64,000 nt of DNA from contig OZ245995.1 of assembly GCA_965230185.1 (NCBI GenBank), positions 5,518,001-5,582,000 on the forward strand, read 5' to 3'. Numbering within the stretch: position 1 is the first letter of the stretch; every line of letters begins with the position of its first letter. This document shows positions 63,394 through 64,000 of the stretch, piece after piece. The translations under genes and the position numbers were made by a program. The notes beneath the pieces are model-generated. The model saw only the letters and a list, made by a program, of their open reading frames with translations, was not told the origin of the DNA and did not search any database. The stretch comes from Motiliproteus sp965230185. GTDB taxonomy: Bacteria; Pseudomonadota; Gammaproteobacteria; Pseudomonadales; Balneatricaceae.

Positions 63394-64000
63394 ATGGACA
63401 TTCGCACCCTGAAACATTTCCTTGCCCTGGCGGACAACCTGCATTTTGGCCGTGCCAGCGCTGCCTGCCATATCAGCCTTTCCGCCCTGTCCCGCAACAT
63501 CCGACAGCTGGAGGAGGAACTGGGCGTAATGCTGTTCAGCCGTGACAACCGTTCGGTGGTCCTCACCAGCGAAGGACAAAAATTCCAGCAATACGCCCGA
63601 GAGACAATTTCCCAGTGGAACCTGATCCGCGACGAACTGACGGGCAGCGCAGATCAGCTTCACGGTGAGGTGAGCCTGTACTGCTCGGTCACCGCTGTTT
63701 ACAGTATTCTGTTCGATCTGCTCAATCGCTTTCGCCACGACTTCCCGGGCATTGAGATCAAGCTGCACACGGGCGATCCGGAACACGCCATCGCACGAAT
63801 CATCTCCGGTGAAGAAGATATCAGCATTGCCGCCCACCCCCGCTCGCTTCCGAGAGGGCTGGCATTTAAACCCATTACTGTCTCGCCGCTGGTGTTTATT
63901 GCACCTGCCGAGCAAAGCGATCCTGACGTACCGGTCACCTCTCCTGGCTCGCCGACAGAGTGGGCAACAGTGCCGATGATCCTGTCGGAGGGAGGTATCG
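63394..64000 (+). CDS. ilvY: LysR-family regulator IlvY, 3' end outside window
   Basis: The frame from ATG 63394 (or 63385) stays open to the right edge, giving about 202 residues. It follows E. coli IlvY: MDIRTLKHFLALADNLHFGRA-like HTH, LFSRDNRSVVLTSEG, CSVTAVYSI and IEIKLHTGDPEHA. IlvY activates ilvC when bound to acetolactate or acetohydroxybutyrate and represses itself. Divergence from ilvC is conserved. Confidence 0.93.
   Translation, partial: MDIRTLKHFLALADNLHFGRASAACHISLSALSRNIRQLEEELGVMLFSRDNRSVVLTSEGQKFQQYARETISQWNLIRDELTGSADQLHGEVSLYCSVTAVYSILFDLLNRFRHDFPGIEIKLHTGDPEHAIARIISGEEDISIAAHPRSLPRGLAFKPITVSPLVFIAPAEQSDPDVPVTSPGSPTEWATVPMILSEGGI

Noticed and set aside
1..64000. CRISPR array, tRNA or rRNA genes
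   Set aside because: No regular short repeats with unique spacers, and no tRNA- or rRNA-like sequence noticed by eye.

Overview
This looks like chromosomal DNA of a marine gammaproteobacterium of the Oceanospirillales type, moderately GC-rich. The evidence is E. coli-like ilvC/ilvY, ProVWX and CaiD proteins, Pseudomonas-like GbcA/GbcB, and many TRAP, BCCT and ABC transporters for organic osmolytes. The genus is inferred from gene style only. No tRNA, rRNA, CRISPR array or intact transposase was seen.

Layout. 1-507: end of a secreted-protein gene. 0.7-5.3 kb: TRAP transporter plus enolase-superfamily enzyme, with an 88-bp tandem repeat between dctP and dctQ. 5.8-10.8 kb: a GlxA/AraC regulator, two LysR regulators and a pair of short-chain dehydrogenases. 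10.9-18.1 kb: BCCT carrier, ADP-forming acyl-CoA synthetase, CaiD-like dehydratase and MmgE/PrpD protein, a carnitine-like unit with an IS5-type MITE. 18.2-21.5 kb: glycine betaine ABC transporter proVWX. 22-24 kb: GlxA regulator and 2OG-Fe(II) oxygenase. 24.1-25.7 kb: repeat cluster 1. 25.8-39.1 kb: DMT exporter, Rieske oxygenase, MttB-like methyltransferase, three regulators, then DapA-family enzyme, aldehyde dehydrogenase, FAD amine oxidase and a CobT-like phosphoribosyltransferase. 39.2-40.2 kb: repeat cluster 2. 40.5-58.4 kb: second MttB-like methyltransferase, GbdR-like regulator, RamA-like activator, methyl-THF:corrinoid methyltransferase, MetF, MetV-like protein, DUF1638, corrinoid protein, FolD, GST, Fe-S protein, hydantoinase-like ASKHA protein, DUF1289, gbcB and gbcA. 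58.5-59.3 kb: repeat cluster 3. The rest is housekeeping: a membrane protein, ModF-like ATPase, ilvC and the start of ilvY.

How it fits together. Betaines enter through ProVWX, BCCT and possibly TRAP. GbcAB removes a methyl group from glycine betaine with O2, releasing formaldehyde. In parallel, the non-pyrrolysine MttB-like proteins should move a methyl group to the corrinoid protein, which passes it to tetrahydrofolate; MetF/MetV and FolD then oxidise methyl-THF. The RamA-like protein would re-reduce the corrinoid. An O2-dependent and a corrinoid-dependent demethylation route therefore lie side by side.

Most notable: both MttB-like proteins, the RamA-like protein and the methyl-THF methyltransferase carry arginine-rich terminal tails, while the corrinoid protein that must visit all of them has a strongly acidic N-terminus. 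I propose an electrostatic docking system. A dispersed hairpin-rich repeat family whose stems show compensatory changes brackets the two betaine modules.
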